A stretch of 64,000 bases of DNA, taken from contig NZ_FNVP01000012.1 of assembly GCF_900108015.1 (NCBI RefSeq), positions 34,536 to 98,535 of the forward strand, read 5' to 3'. The number at the start of each line of letters is the position of its first letter. Position 1 is the first letter of the stretch. Source of the stretch: Flavobacterium urumqiense. GTDB lineage: Bacteria; Bacteroidota; Bacteroidia; Flavobacteriales; Flavobacteriaceae. Position numbers and translations under genes: made by a program. A model generated the notes under the pieces. The model ran no database searches, was not told the origin of the DNA, and was given only the letters and a program-made list of their open reading frames with translations. Of the stretch, positions 1-7,458 are shown one piece after another.

Positions 1-881
1 CGGCCGTATTTGCTCGTACCACTCCCAAACAAAAACTTGAAATTGTAGCTACTTATCAAAAAGCAGGTAACATTGTAGCAATGACAGGTGATGGCGTAAA
101 TGATGCGCCTGCGCTTAAAAAGTCAGACATTGGGATTGCTATGGGTTTGAGAGGTACGCAAGTGGCTAAAGAGACTGCCAGCATTATTCTTAAAGACGAT
201 TCGTTTGAATCCATTGCACAGGCAGTATCGCATGGAAGAGAGATATTCCAGAACATACAAAAGTTTGTGATATATCTTGTCTCCTGTAATTTGAGTGAAA
301 TATTTATTGTGACTACTTTAGGTTTTGTTGCTCCTGCGTCTACATTACTTCCATTGCAAATCCTGTTCTTAAATATGGTAACGGATGTATTTCCAGCACT
401 CGCACTCGGTTTAGGAAAAGGAGATAAAACCGTTATGGAAAGACCACCAAGAGATCCTAAACTTCTTATTTTATCTAATAGAGATTGGATTACTATTTCT
501 TTATATGCTGCTGCTATGACCTTAGCAATAATTGTTGCTGTGTTTTATTGCAAACAAACTATTTCAACTGATTCCAAAATTATAAACAATGTCGCATTTA
601 TTACGCTTGCCTTTGCCCAACTGTTTCATGTATTCAATATGTCCTCACCACATTCAAATTTTTTTGTGAATGACATCACCAAAAATAAATTTGTATGGAT
701 AGCTCTTTTAATTTGCACCGCTCTAATGGTATTGGTTTTTGCAATACCTCAGATGCGTTCCGTACTCCGTTTGGACGTGCTGCCTGCTCAAGTTTGGCTC
801 GTGTCAATTTTAGCGGGATTGATTCCATTGTTGTTAGTTCAGGTGTATAAATTTATTTGGAAGAGAAAAAGTTTAAAATAA
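1..881 (+). CDS. Cation-transporting P-type ATPase, C-terminal part (5' end outside window)
   Basis: This is the C-terminal part of a P-type cation pump of the inner membrane; the frame is open from base 3 and the start lies upstream of the window. The hinge motif TGDGVNDAP, preceded by a typical ARTTPKQK stretch, is the end of the P domain. It is followed by about six hydrophobic membrane segments, with NLSEIF and a segment ending in NMVTDVFPALALG that resemble the M5-M6 region of Ca2+/Na+ type (P2) pumps. The phosphorylation site and ATP-binding domain are not visible, so the transported ion cannot be fixed; calcium-type is the best guess. The gene ends just before the accessory island that runs to carB. 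Confidence 0.9.
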   Translation, partial: AVFARTTPKQKLEIVATYQKAGNIVAMTGDGVNDAPALKKSDIGIAMGLRGTQVAKETASIILKDDSFESIAQAVSHGREIFQNIQKFVIYLVSCNLSEIFIVTTLGFVAPASTLLPLQILFLNMVTDVFPALALGLGKGDKTVMERPPRDPKLLILSNRDWITISLYAAAMTLAIIVAVFYCKQTISTDSKIINNVAFITLAFAQLFHVFNMSSPHSNFFVNDITKNKFVWIALLICTALMVLVFAIPQMRSVLRLDVLPAQVWLVSILAGLIPLLLVQVYKFIWKRKSLK

Positions 882-986
882 ACCAACAATTAAAGTGGAT
901 TTCTACAACATAGCTCACGAAGACGATTCAAAATGACAAAACAAGTTGACGACAGAAAAATGCCTGCCTTTCATAGCTGTTTGGCA

Positions 987-1076
987 AAAGTGGCGGTTCA
1001 GTGCTTCGTAAAAACATTTGTGGTTCATCAAACATCGGTTCTCCGTATCAACATTTGTGGTAAAATCCGCCACCTT
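987..1076. repeat. Stem-bounded element with internal direct repeats
   Basis: GTGGCGG at 990-996 pairs with CCGCCAC at 1067-1073, closing a segment that contains an 11-base direct repeat, AACATTTGTGG, at 1013-1023 and 1050-1060. The layout suggests a dispersed, structured, non-coding repeat and not a gene. Whether it is transcribed cannot be told from the sequence. Confidence 0.4.
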
Positions 1077-1105
1077 AACCAACCCGATAGCGCTAATATA
1101 ATACA

Positions 1106-1143
1106 ATCGTTAGCGCAGTTTTGCAAACTGTGCCCATAACGAT
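1106..1143. repeat. 38-bp imperfect palindrome, cassette-end-like
   Basis: The outer arms ATCGTTA and TAACGAT and the inner arms GCGCAGTTT and AAACTGTGC form an imperfect hairpin. The inner motif GCAGTTTTGCAAAC closely resembles GCAGTTTTACAAAC at the left end of the RusA cassette near 7468. It may be an empty or minimal junction of the same repeat family. The outer bases do not fit integron attC core sites. Confidence 0.45.
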
Positions 1144-1286
1144 AAGCCACTAACACAAAAAACTATGCCCCAAAAAAAGCCCCACATGGGGCTTTTTAAA
1201 TATAATAAATTCAAGTTTTATTTATTCAAATACATTTTTCTTCTGAAGTACAGTTCGTAGAACTTATCGTCTTTCGGCCATCAATT
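1135..1286 (-). repeat. Copy A: degraded copy of carB 3' end with terminator
   Basis: This segment repeats the region around 9251-9400. It shares the GCCACTAACA motif, a terminator hairpin (GCCCC/GGGGC flanked by A and T runs, 1172-1197) and roughly the last 25 codons of carB, with several base changes. Similarity stops in the middle of the gene near 1286. It lies in the same orientation as native carB and is far too short to code for anything. It is best read as the oldest remnant of an insertion at the carB 3' end. Confidence 0.75.
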
Positions 1287-1589
1287 TCGCAACTCTTTCT
1301 ACCTGAATAAAAATGACAATATTAATGCGCGATGCTTTTTGGAATACTTATTAAGAATGGTAACTGAAAAATGCGAAATTATATGAGTGGTAAGTTTCAT
1401 GAAAAGTCAACCATAATAAATTTACTTGTTTTTTTATTCCAATTATTGAAAAATTAATTTATATAAAAATTAATTATATTTTCATAATTCACAGATAATT
1501 ACCTCAACCATTAATATTTAGCTACATTCGAAAACTAATCCTTATTTAAACAAAAGGTAAAAATTCAACCCCAATTAAACAATCATTTT

Positions 1590-1946
1590 ATGATCAAGAA
1601 ACAAATTCTCGCATTTTTATTTATTGCGCTATCAATTGTAAGCTGTAGTAAAGACGAACCGACATCGACACCAGCAATTGCATTTACACAGGCAGAAGGA
1701 AAAGCTGTAAATGGAGAATATACTATTACAGGAACAATTACTTCTTCGGTAGCCTTATTAAAAGTTATTCTTACGAAAGAAGGGAGTGCAACACCATTTA
1801 TTGTTGATGACACAACAGCAAAAAATAAAAACAACTATCCTTACTCTTACCTAATTACTGGTATTACCAAGGACACTTACATTATGATTGATGTCTATGA
1901 TCAGAACAACACAAAAACCTCTACGAGATTTTTAATCAGAGTATAG
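1590..1946 (+). CDS. Small lipoprotein, unknown function
   Basis: 118 residues. A basic start (MIKKQ), a hydrophobic segment and the lipobox SIVSCSKD put the lipidated cysteine near residue 19, so the mature protein should be anchored in the envelope. The remaining 100 or so residues are a single small polar domain with alternating hydrophobic residues, suggesting a beta-sandwich. I do not recognise the family. It stands alone between carB 3'-end copies A and B, so it appears to be cargo of the accessory island. The ATG at 1590 is chosen because the signal peptide begins there. Confidence 0.75.
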   Translation: MIKKQILAFLFIALSIVSCSKDEPTSTPAIAFTQAEGKAVNGEYTITGTITSSVALLKVILTKEGSATPFIVDDTTAKNKNNYPYSYLITGITKDTYIMIDVYDQNNTKTSTRFLIRV

Positions 1947-2070
1947 TAGTGCTATTAATAACCAGAAAGCTCATTTTTACATTTGGGCTTTTTTTATCTT
2001 TAAATTTCAAAGGTGGTACGTACAAATATATTATACTACCAAGTGGTCCTTTCAAAAAACACACACGCAC

Positions 2071-2096
2071 AAAAAAAGCCCCAAACGGGGCTTTTT
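2071..2096. terminator. Copy B of the carB bidirectional terminator
   Basis: Seven A, GCCCC, a 4-base loop, GGGGC and a T run. The hairpin is identical to the native one at 9287-9312 and immediately follows the carB fragment on the minus strand. Confidence 0.85.
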
Positions 2097-2116
2097 ATAT
2101 TTAATAAATTCAAGTT

Positions 2117-2691
2117 TTATTTACTCAAATACATTTTTCTTCTGGAGTACAATTCGTAGAATTGATCGTCTTTCAAGTCATCAATAAACAAGATTCTTTC
2201 TCCTGTTGATTTCATTTCTGGTCCTAACGCTTTATTCACATTATGAAACTTGCTGAAAGAAAAAACCGGTTGCTTGATGACATATCCTTTCAACTGTGGA
2301 TTAAATTTAACATCGGTTACTTTATTATGCCCTAACATTACTTTAGTCGCATAACTTACATAAGGTTCTCCATATGCTTTTGCAATAAATGGAACCATAC
2401 GAGATGCCCTAGGATTCGCTTCAATAATATAAACAATATCGTCTTTTATAGCAAACTGAATGTTGATTAAACCAACCGTTCTCAAAGCCAACGCAATATT
2501 CTTGGTATGGTCTTTTATTTGTTGCATTACAAATTCGCCTAAGTTAAACGGTGGCAAAGTGGCGTTACTGTCTCCAGAGTGTACTCCGCATGGTTCCGTG
2601 TGCTCCATAATCCCTATGATGTACACATTTTCTCCGTCGCAAATTGCATCAGCTTCGGCTTCAATTGCTCCATTTAAATAATGGTCTAAAA
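2117..2691 (-). pseudogene. Copy B: carB C-terminal fragment
   Basis: This is an intact reading frame for about the last 190 residues of the CarB large subunit, with no start codon context of its own. In the last 169 residues it differs from native CarB at only 6 positions (for example HTEP for HIEP, GERIL for GESIL). By eye about 5 percent of bases differ over the first 200, many of them silent. It covers part of the second ATP-grasp domain and cannot be active alone. Homology ends abruptly at 2691 where a TCCCGA palindrome begins. It is either a duplicated or an imported allele tail left by an insertion at the carB 3' end. Confidence 0.9.
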
Positions 2692-2707
2692 TCCCGATAT
2701 TTCGGGA
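2692..2707. repeat. TCCCGA-N4-TCGGGA palindrome at the carB-fragment boundary
   Basis: A perfect 6-bp inverted repeat around TATT lies exactly where similarity to carB stops. The same arms with a different 4-base spacer occur at 45325-45340, so this looks like a dispersed short palindrome. Confidence 0.6.
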
Positions 2708-2801
2708 GAACTGACGTTGGCAGTAATTGCAAAAAAAAAATCGGATTCTATATTTATTACGTCCTAAATTCGTATTTCTGTACGTATAAATATTTTACGT
2801 T

Positions 2802-3050
2802 ATGGATACTAAACTCACATTGAAGCTTAATCAAGAGATAATTGAAAAAGCGAAACATTATGCGTCTGAAAAAAAATTAAGCTTACCTCGAATTATAGAA
2901 AATTACCTTAATTCTTTGACTTCAGATAAAACAAATAATGACATACAAATTTCACCTTATGTAAAAAGTCTTTCTTTAGGAATTAGCATTCCAGCTGATT
3001 ACGATTACAAAAAAGAGCATGCTGAATATTTAGAACAAAAATACAAATGA
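2802..3050 (+). CDS. Antitoxin of a VapBC-like pair (DUF6364-type, ribbon-helix-helix-like)
   Basis: 82 residues. The N-terminus (MDTKLTLKLNQEIIEKAK) has the alternating strand and first helix of a small ribbon-helix-helix DNA-binding protein, as in DUF6364 antitoxins. The C-terminal tail is the usual toxin-wrapping part. Its stop overlaps the toxin start (ATGA at 3047-3050), giving translational coupling. The likely role is to bind its own promoter and neutralise the PIN toxin. The putative promoter lies in the AT-rich 2730-2800 segment. The family assignment comes from pattern and context. Confidence 0.82.
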   Translation: MDTKLTLKLNQEIIEKAKHYASEKKLSLPRIIENYLNSLTSDKTNNDIQISPYVKSLSLGISIPADYDYKKEHAEYLEQKYK

Positions 3051-3460
3051 GCAAAATTTTTTTAGATACCAACGTAATATTAGATTTATTGGGAGAAAGA
3101 GTTCCTTTTTTTGATTCAATAGCTAAGGTTGCTACCTTGGCAGATCAAAAAAAAATTACCTTAATTGTTTCTCCTTTTTCATTTACGACAATAGATTACG
3201 TTTTAAATAAATATGAAATATCAGAATCTATTTTGAATAAACTTCGAAAGTTTAAAATAATCTGTGAGGTTTATGAGGTTAATGAAGAAACAATAGACAA
3301 AGCGTTAAATTCGAGTTTTAAAAATTTTCCAGATGCTGTCCAATATTTTACTGCTTTACAATCTAACTGCTCAATAATTATAACTAGAAACGGAAAAGAC
3401 TTTAAGCATTCTACAATTCCAATTATGACAGCTGAGAAATATTTATGTAGCATTATGTAA
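3047..3460 (+). CDS. PIN-domain toxin (VapC-like ribonuclease)
   Basis: 137 residues, the usual length of a single PIN domain. The first acidic site is in FLDTNVILDLL (Asp near 7). The C-terminal part, with FPDAVQYF and IIITRNGKDF, matches the PIN_3 subgroup, where these acidic residues bind the metal that cleaves RNA. It is co-transcribed with, and overlaps by 4 bases, the antitoxin gene at 2802. The pair is framed by a 10-bp inverted repeat. The toxin probably cleaves RNA when the antitoxin is lost; the target cannot be read from the sequence. Confidence 0.88.
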   Translation: MSKIFLDTNVILDLLGERVPFFDSIAKVATLADQKKITLIVSPFSFTTIDYVLNKYEISESILNKLRKFKIICEVYEVNEETIDKALNSSFKNFPDAVQYFTALQSNCSIIITRNGKDFKHSTIPIMTAEKYLCSIM

Positions 3461-3930
3461 ACCGACTACTGCCAACAGCTAGAGTTCGTTGCGTCTATAG
3501 CACCAACAATAAAACTCTTGCTGTTGCGCGTAATCGAAACATGAAATCAAACAAATGAACCCTGAATTAAATTTATTACTAACAAAAGAAGGTTTAGATA
3601 TGAGCGACGACCTTAATGCTCCTAATAAACGGTTAAGAAACTAGGATACAAAATAAAGTTCCAAATAGAATCGCTATGTGACACACTTCTTAGTAAACGA
3701 AACGGATTTACGTTATATTCGGGAATTATTAGAGCGCAATAGTAGAAAAACTCATAGTCAATGAAGTACCAAAAGCATTCAGCAAATAAAAAGTCATTTT
3801 GATGATTTGTAATAAAAGATTATCTATACATTTGGAAAGACTAGGCTATTCAATAGCGATTACAGACAGGCTGCCAATACTTATAGATCCTTTACGATTT
3901 TAAACTTTTCAATTTTTAAAAATAAACCTT
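3461..3930. other. Gap with cassette end and decayed genes
   Basis: The right inverted repeat of the toxin-antitoxin cassette (3467-3476) comes first, then a 29-codon open frame from 3555 that leads nowhere, then the decayed tail of a tyrosine recombinase (3669-3812). The last 100 bases are AT-rich and precede the M28 peptidase gene. Confidence 0.6.
3669..3812 (+). pseudogene. Tyrosine recombinase (integrase), frameshifted C-terminal remnant
   Basis: In one frame the translation reads ETDLRYIRELLERNSS, and after a frameshift TKSIQQIKSHFDDL followed by a stop. Together these match the C-terminal end of XerC/D-like integrases, which usually have TDLRYIQELLGH then a TEIYTHV segment containing the catalytic tyrosine. 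That tyrosine segment is lost at the frameshift near 3755. A poorly preserved SLRH-like segment may start near 3669; nothing further upstream is recognisable. It lies just after the toxin-antitoxin cassette and is the only recombinase trace in the carB-side island. Confidence 0.75.
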
Positions 3931-5394
3931 ATGAAATCCAAACAAATTCTTCTTTTAATATTATTTATTTCCACTTCGCTTTTTGCGCAAAGCACAGCAC
4001 CACAATTAGATAAAATTAAGCAGCAAGATCTAAAAGATGATTTATATGAACTGGCGGGTGACGCCTTTCGGGGACGAAGAGGAGGAGAACTTGGCGAAAT
4101 GCGAGCTTCTGTTTGGGTGGCTCAAAAGGCCCGTGAAGCTGGCCTTAAACCTGCAGGCGAAGATGGAACCTACTTCCAATTCTTTAATCTGAAACGCAGC
4201 CGTGTGGCCAATAGTAGTACTGTTAGTGTAAATGGTAAAGCGCTTGATCTTTGGAAAGAAATTTGGCCAACTAATTTGGTTGACACTACCCTAGAAGGCT
4301 CCGTAGTTTGGTTGGACAAAATACCGGATAATACTGTCGATTTGAAAGGCAAAATTGTAGCTATGAATATTATGCCTCCAACCCCCATTATTCAAGACTG
4401 GGTGAGCCTCTGGCAATATCGTTATACCGCTTCTGCCATGAACCAGCAGGGAAAAGAACTCCTCAGCCGCGGTGTTACTGCTATCATTTTTATTGCTGAT
4501 GATACGGTAGAATCACTTATTTCGTTTACGGGATTTCATTATCAGGAAGGAAGTTATGGAATTGAAGGTGCCGAATCCTCTACTGCAGCTACGGTACCAA
4601 TTATATTGGCAAGTAAACAGTTAAAGAATATATTTTCTAAACAAGGCGCTTATTTAAAAACTAATTTGAAGGTAGAGAATTTTGACTATCCTTCTATTAA
4701 TGTTATTGCAAAGGTTGATGGAACTGATCCTAAACTGAAAGAGGAATATGTTTTATTCAGCGGTCACCAGGACCATGACGGAGTAGGACCTGCTGTTAAC
4801 GGTGATCCTATCTGGAACGGTGCTGATGATAATGCATCAGTAACAGTAGCGATGCTTGCAATAGGGAATGCGTGGAGTACACAACCCGCTAAGCGATCGG
4901 CTTTATTTGTGTGGCACGGATCTGAGGAAAGAGGTTTATTGGGTTCTCGCTATTTTGTTAGTCATCCCACCGTTAAACTGCCCTCCATAGTTGCTGTTTT
5001 AAATGGCGATATGATAGGACGCAATGCACCAGATTCTGCGGCGCTATTAGGCGTAACAGAACCTCATCTTAATTCTTCTGACCTTGTAGCTATCACTTTA
5101 GCAGCTAATAAAAGTATTGCCAACTTCAAAGTAGATACTTCTTGGGATGCTGCAGATCACCCAGAGAATTGGTACTTCCGAAGCGATCATCTTCCCTATG
5201 CTCAAGCTAATGTTCCAGCAATATTTTTTACCACTTTATTACACCCTGACTACCATACCCCCTTCGATAGCCCAGATAAAATTGACTATCTAAAACTGAC
5301 TAAGATGACAAAGTGGATCTATGAAACCGGATGGAGAATTGCTGAAAGTGCCAAACGTCCTGCTTTAACTATTGAAATAAAAAGTAAAAAATAA
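3931..5394 (+). CDS. Exported M28-family zinc peptidase
   Basis: 487 residues. A signal peptide (MKSKQILLLILFISTSLFAQ) sends it across the inner membrane. The order is a protease-associated-like segment at about 80-260, then the peptidase domain. The M28 zinc ligands are visible: GHQDHDG near 278, NGADDNAS near 297, the catalytic glutamates in HGSEERGLLGSR near 330, GDMIGRN near 360 and the final histidine in HPDYHTPF near 442. Members are aminopeptidases or carboxypeptidases with two zinc ions. It is followed after 9 bases by an ATP-grasp gene, so the two are probably one operon. The substrate is unknown. Confidence 0.92.
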   Translation: MKSKQILLLILFISTSLFAQSTAPQLDKIKQQDLKDDLYELAGDAFRGRRGGELGEMRASVWVAQKAREAGLKPAGEDGTYFQFFNLKRSRVANSSTVSVNGKALDLWKEIWPTNLVDTTLEGSVVWLDKIPDNTVDLKGKIVAMNIMPPTPIIQDWVSLWQYRYTASAMNQQGKELLSRGVTAIIFIADDTVESLISFTGFHYQEGSYGIEGAESSTAATVPIILASKQLKNIFSKQGAYLKTNLKVENFDYPSINVIAKVDGTDPKLKEEYVLFSGHQDHDGVGPAVNGDPIWNGADDNASVTVAMLAIGNAWSTQPAKRSALFVWHGSEERGLLGSRYFVSHPTVKLPSIVAVLNGDMIGRNAPDSAALLGVTEPHLNSSDLVAITLAANKSIANFKVDTSWDAADHPENWYFRSDHLPYAQANVPAIFFTTLLHPDYHTPFDSPDKIDYLKLTKMTKWIYETGWRIAESAKRPALTIEIKSKK

Positions 5395-5403
5395 CTAACT
5401 ATT

Positions 5404-6570
5404 ATGTTCTTAATAGACAAGCCATTTGTTTCCGATTTTCTTATCAAAACAATAAAAGATAATGATTATAAAATAATTGCAACCAAAGTAGCAAAAGAAT
5501 TGGTAAAAGATGATTCTTTGTCATGGATAGCCGAAGAGGAAGCAATCGCTTTACTAAAAAATAATCCAGAAATTTCTCTTTACAGCAATTCAGAGAACGC
5601 ATTAGCTTGGATCGATCAATATTATGGAGAAAGTGAATTATCAAGTCAATTACAAGTTTTAAAAAATAAAGTAAAGTTTAGAGAACTTATAAAAGAGCTG
5701 TTTCCCGACTTTTATTTCAAGCAAATAAGTATTGAAGAAATCCAACGATTGTCCGATGATGAAATTCGGTTCCCTTTTGTAATTAAACCTGCTGTTGGTT
5801 TCTTTAGCATAGGAGTTCATATAGTAGAAAATGAGAAAGACTGGATAAAAGCTAAAAGTGAGTTACAACCGGATAAACTTAAAAGTATATTTCCTGAAAA
5901 TGTATTAAACACAAGTAATTTTATTATTGAAGAATTTATTCGTGGAGAAGAATATGCAATCGATTATTATTACGACAATAATGGAGATGCTGTTTTGTTA
6001 AACGTTTTACACCACCTCTTTTCATCCGGAACAGACACGAGTGATCGGGTTTATTCAACATCCAAAGCAATCATTGAAAAGTATAAAATTGATCTTGAAT
6101 GTTTTTTAAGTAAAATTGGTAAAGAGTTACATTTAAAAAATTTTCCGGCTCATGCAGAAGTCCGCATAGATGAAAATGGGAAAATAATTCCCATCGAAGT
6201 AAACCCTTTACGCTTTGGTGGATTTTGCACCACGGCCGACCTTCTAGGAGTAACTTTAGGATTTAATGAATACAAATGCTTTTGTGAAAACAAAAAACCA
6301 GACTGGGATACTATATTTAAAGGAAAAGAGAATAAAACATTTAGTGTCATTATTTTGGATAATAATTCGGGAATAATCCCTTCGGATATTTTAGGATTTA
6401 ACTATTCAGGTCTTGCTAAAGATTTTGAAAAACCGATAGTAATTAGAGAATTAGATATAAATAAATATCCTGTATTTGGATTTGCTTTTATTGAAAGTGC
6501 AGCCAGTAATAAAAAGGAATTAAATGATATTCTAACCTCTGATTTAAGAAAATATATTGTATCGAAATAA
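5404..6570 (+). CDS. ATP-grasp ligase, substrate unknown
   Basis: 388 residues, no signal peptide, so cytoplasmic. The ATP-grasp fold shows in FPFVIKPAVGFFSIGV (nucleotide-binding lysine, about 123-138), IIEEFIRGEEYAIDYY (about 175-190) and the metal-binding end AEVRID...IEVNPLRFGG (about 251-274). Such enzymes join a carboxylate to an amine or thiol through an acyl phosphate. It begins 9 bases after the M28 peptidase, suggesting that a peptide-like compound is made by one and processed by the other; this is inference. The N-terminal 100 residues are typical of amino-acid-ligase-like members. The stop overlaps the start of a 33-codon frame. Confidence 0.88.
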   Translation: MFLIDKPFVSDFLIKTIKDNDYKIIATKVAKELVKDDSLSWIAEEEAIALLKNNPEISLYSNSENALAWIDQYYGESELSSQLQVLKNKVKFRELIKELFPDFYFKQISIEEIQRLSDDEIRFPFVIKPAVGFFSIGVHIVENEKDWIKAKSELQPDKLKSIFPENVLNTSNFIIEEFIRGEEYAIDYYYDNNGDAVLLNVLHHLFSSGTDTSDRVYSTSKAIIEKYKIDLECFLSKIGKELHLKNFPAHAEVRIDENGKIIPIEVNPLRFGGFCTTADLLGVTLGFNEYKCFCENKKPDWDTIFKGKENKTFSVIILDNNSGIIPSDILGFNYSGLAKDFEKPIVIRELDINKYPVFGFAFIESAASNKKELNDILTSDLRKYIVSK

Positions 6571-6671
6571 TGAAAATTTTAAAGCTCAAAAAACTTTTTT
6601 TAGCTACATCATTTATTAACTCTATGTCCTTGTTTGCCTTTATAAAAAATCATCATGAAAATAAGATATGA
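6570..6671 (+). CDS. Short coupled reading frame, signal-peptide-like, possibly truncated
   Basis: The ATG overlaps the stop of the ATP-grasp gene (TAATG), a classic coupling arrangement. The 33 residues have a basic start (MKILKLKKLF) and a hydrophobic stretch, then a polar tail. It may be a real small peptide of the operon or the N-terminal stump of a lost exported protein. Confidence 0.35.
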   Translation: MKILKLKKLFLATSFINSMSLFAFIKNHHENKI

Positions 6672-6731
6672 GATATTTTCCCCCGCTAGCGCACGAACCC
6701 GACCGCTCGGATATCTTATTTTTCGGATAAC

Positions 6732-6870
6732 AATAGCGGATTTGCAATCCGTTCCCACAAAGAGAATGATTCAGCGAGAAATTATGCTAGTTTCGAGAGT
6801 GAATTAGAGGTAGTTTTATTAGAAATATTTTTATATTATTTACGGGCACGGATTGCAAATCCGCACTATT
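6732..6870. repeat. Paired REP-like palindromes
   Basis: The 25-base segment at 6732-6756 is repeated in inverse at 6844-6870 with one small insertion and one mismatch. Each arm contains its own palindrome, CGGATTTGCAATCCG or its inverse. Two inverted palindromic units about 87 bases apart are the BIME-like layout of REP elements. In other bacteria these are moved by REP-associated Y1 transposases; none is in this window. Confidence 0.75.
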
Positions 6871-6922
6871 GAGTAAACAGGTGTTTATTAGTGAATCTAC
6901 CCACAAAAAAAGCCCCCGCGCT

Positions 6923-6938
6923 CCGATATGTTCATCGG
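6923..6938. repeat. CCGAT-N6-ATCGG hairpin, first copy
   Basis: CCGAT, ATGTTC, ATCGG. The same hairpin, with one base changed in the loop, occurs at 9224-9239. Both copies are near an A-run/GCCCC motif, so they may be parts of one longer dispersed repeat. Confidence 0.5.
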
Positions 6939-6968
6939 ATTGTGTCACGCGGAGGCCGCCCTGATATG

Positions 6969-7270
6969 GCGGTCAAAATTCCTACTTTAGCTGCAGCAGT
7001 TCCTTATTTATTGTGGACAACCAACAACTGAAGAAGCCGAAAAAATAAAAACACACATCATGGCGCAGTATGCCGGTTTAGACACCAAAGTAAATGAGTG
7101 TTGCCCCGCTTTTGAAGCCATACTCAAAAAAAATAAAGTAGAACATACCGCTTATTTCTATGAATCATGATTTTCATAATAAAACAACGCCCAGATACGA
7201 CCAAGCAGCCGCCTCTTTATCTTGGACACGAACCATTGATTTTTTTAAGGAAAAATTGAAGAACAAATAA
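6969..7270 (+). pseudogene. Dienelactone hydrolase family, decayed C-terminal part
   Basis: The start reads AVKIPTLAAAVPY, then a frameshift near 7005, then GQPTTEEAEKIKTHIMAQYA and LDTKVNECCPAFEAILK. After an in-frame stop near 7168 it continues with [20 protein letters not shown]. This is the second half of a dienelactone-hydrolase-like protein, which normally carries AVPYYGGQP and a GANHGFHN histidine segment; that segment is damaged here. The N-terminal half with the nucleophile is missing. A strong terminator follows directly, showing that this was once a complete transcription unit. Confidence 0.8.
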
Positions 7271-7290
7271 ATTTATATTTTAACATTTAG

Positions 7291-7316
7291 AAAGTCCCTT
7301 GATTGGGACTTTTTTT
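7291..7316 (+). terminator. Intrinsic terminator after the hydrolase remnant
   Basis: AAAGTCCC, a 6-base loop, GGGACTTT and a run of T. Confidence 0.85.
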
Positions 7317-7458
7317 ATAGTTAATTTTTAAAGAAAATACTGCATAAATACAAAGGAGATAGAAATTTGGTTATATTTGAAAAATAAATAAAATCTGATG
7401 TTTATAAGACAAAGCGACCCAATTTAGGGATGATAAGTCGGAATCATTAGGCCTTTCT

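Larger units (their letters stand above)
882..1589. other. Gene-poor stretch with repeat debris
   Basis: About 700 bases without a convincing gene. From left to right it holds a structured repeat-like segment (987-1076), an imperfect palindrome (1106-1143), a short degraded copy of the carB 3' end with its terminator (1135-1286), and an AT-rich stretch that probably carries the promoter of the lipoprotein gene at 1590. A 68-codon open frame at 933-1139 runs straight through the repeats and the palindrome and has no protein-like features, so it is not called as a gene. Confidence 0.6.
2716..3476. mobile_element. Inverted-repeat-framed toxin-antitoxin cassette
   Basis: GTTGGCAGTA at 2716-2725 is the exact inverse of TACTGCCAAC at 3467-3476. 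The two frame precisely the antitoxin and toxin genes, with nothing else inside. The right end continues into AGCTAGAGTT, which resembles AGCTAAGGTT at the right end of the RusA cassette near 8016. No transposase is inside, so movement would need an enzyme from elsewhere. That this is a mobile cassette is inferred from the framing and the repeated motif. Confidence 0.55.

Noticed and set aside
933..1139. 68-codon open frame beside the ATPase gene
   Set aside because: It runs across the direct repeats and the palindrome and has no recognisable protein features; it is probably non-coding repeat sequence.
1106..1143. Possible integron attC site
   Set aside because: The palindrome lacks the RYYYAAC/GTTRRRY core in the right polarity, and no integron integrase is present.
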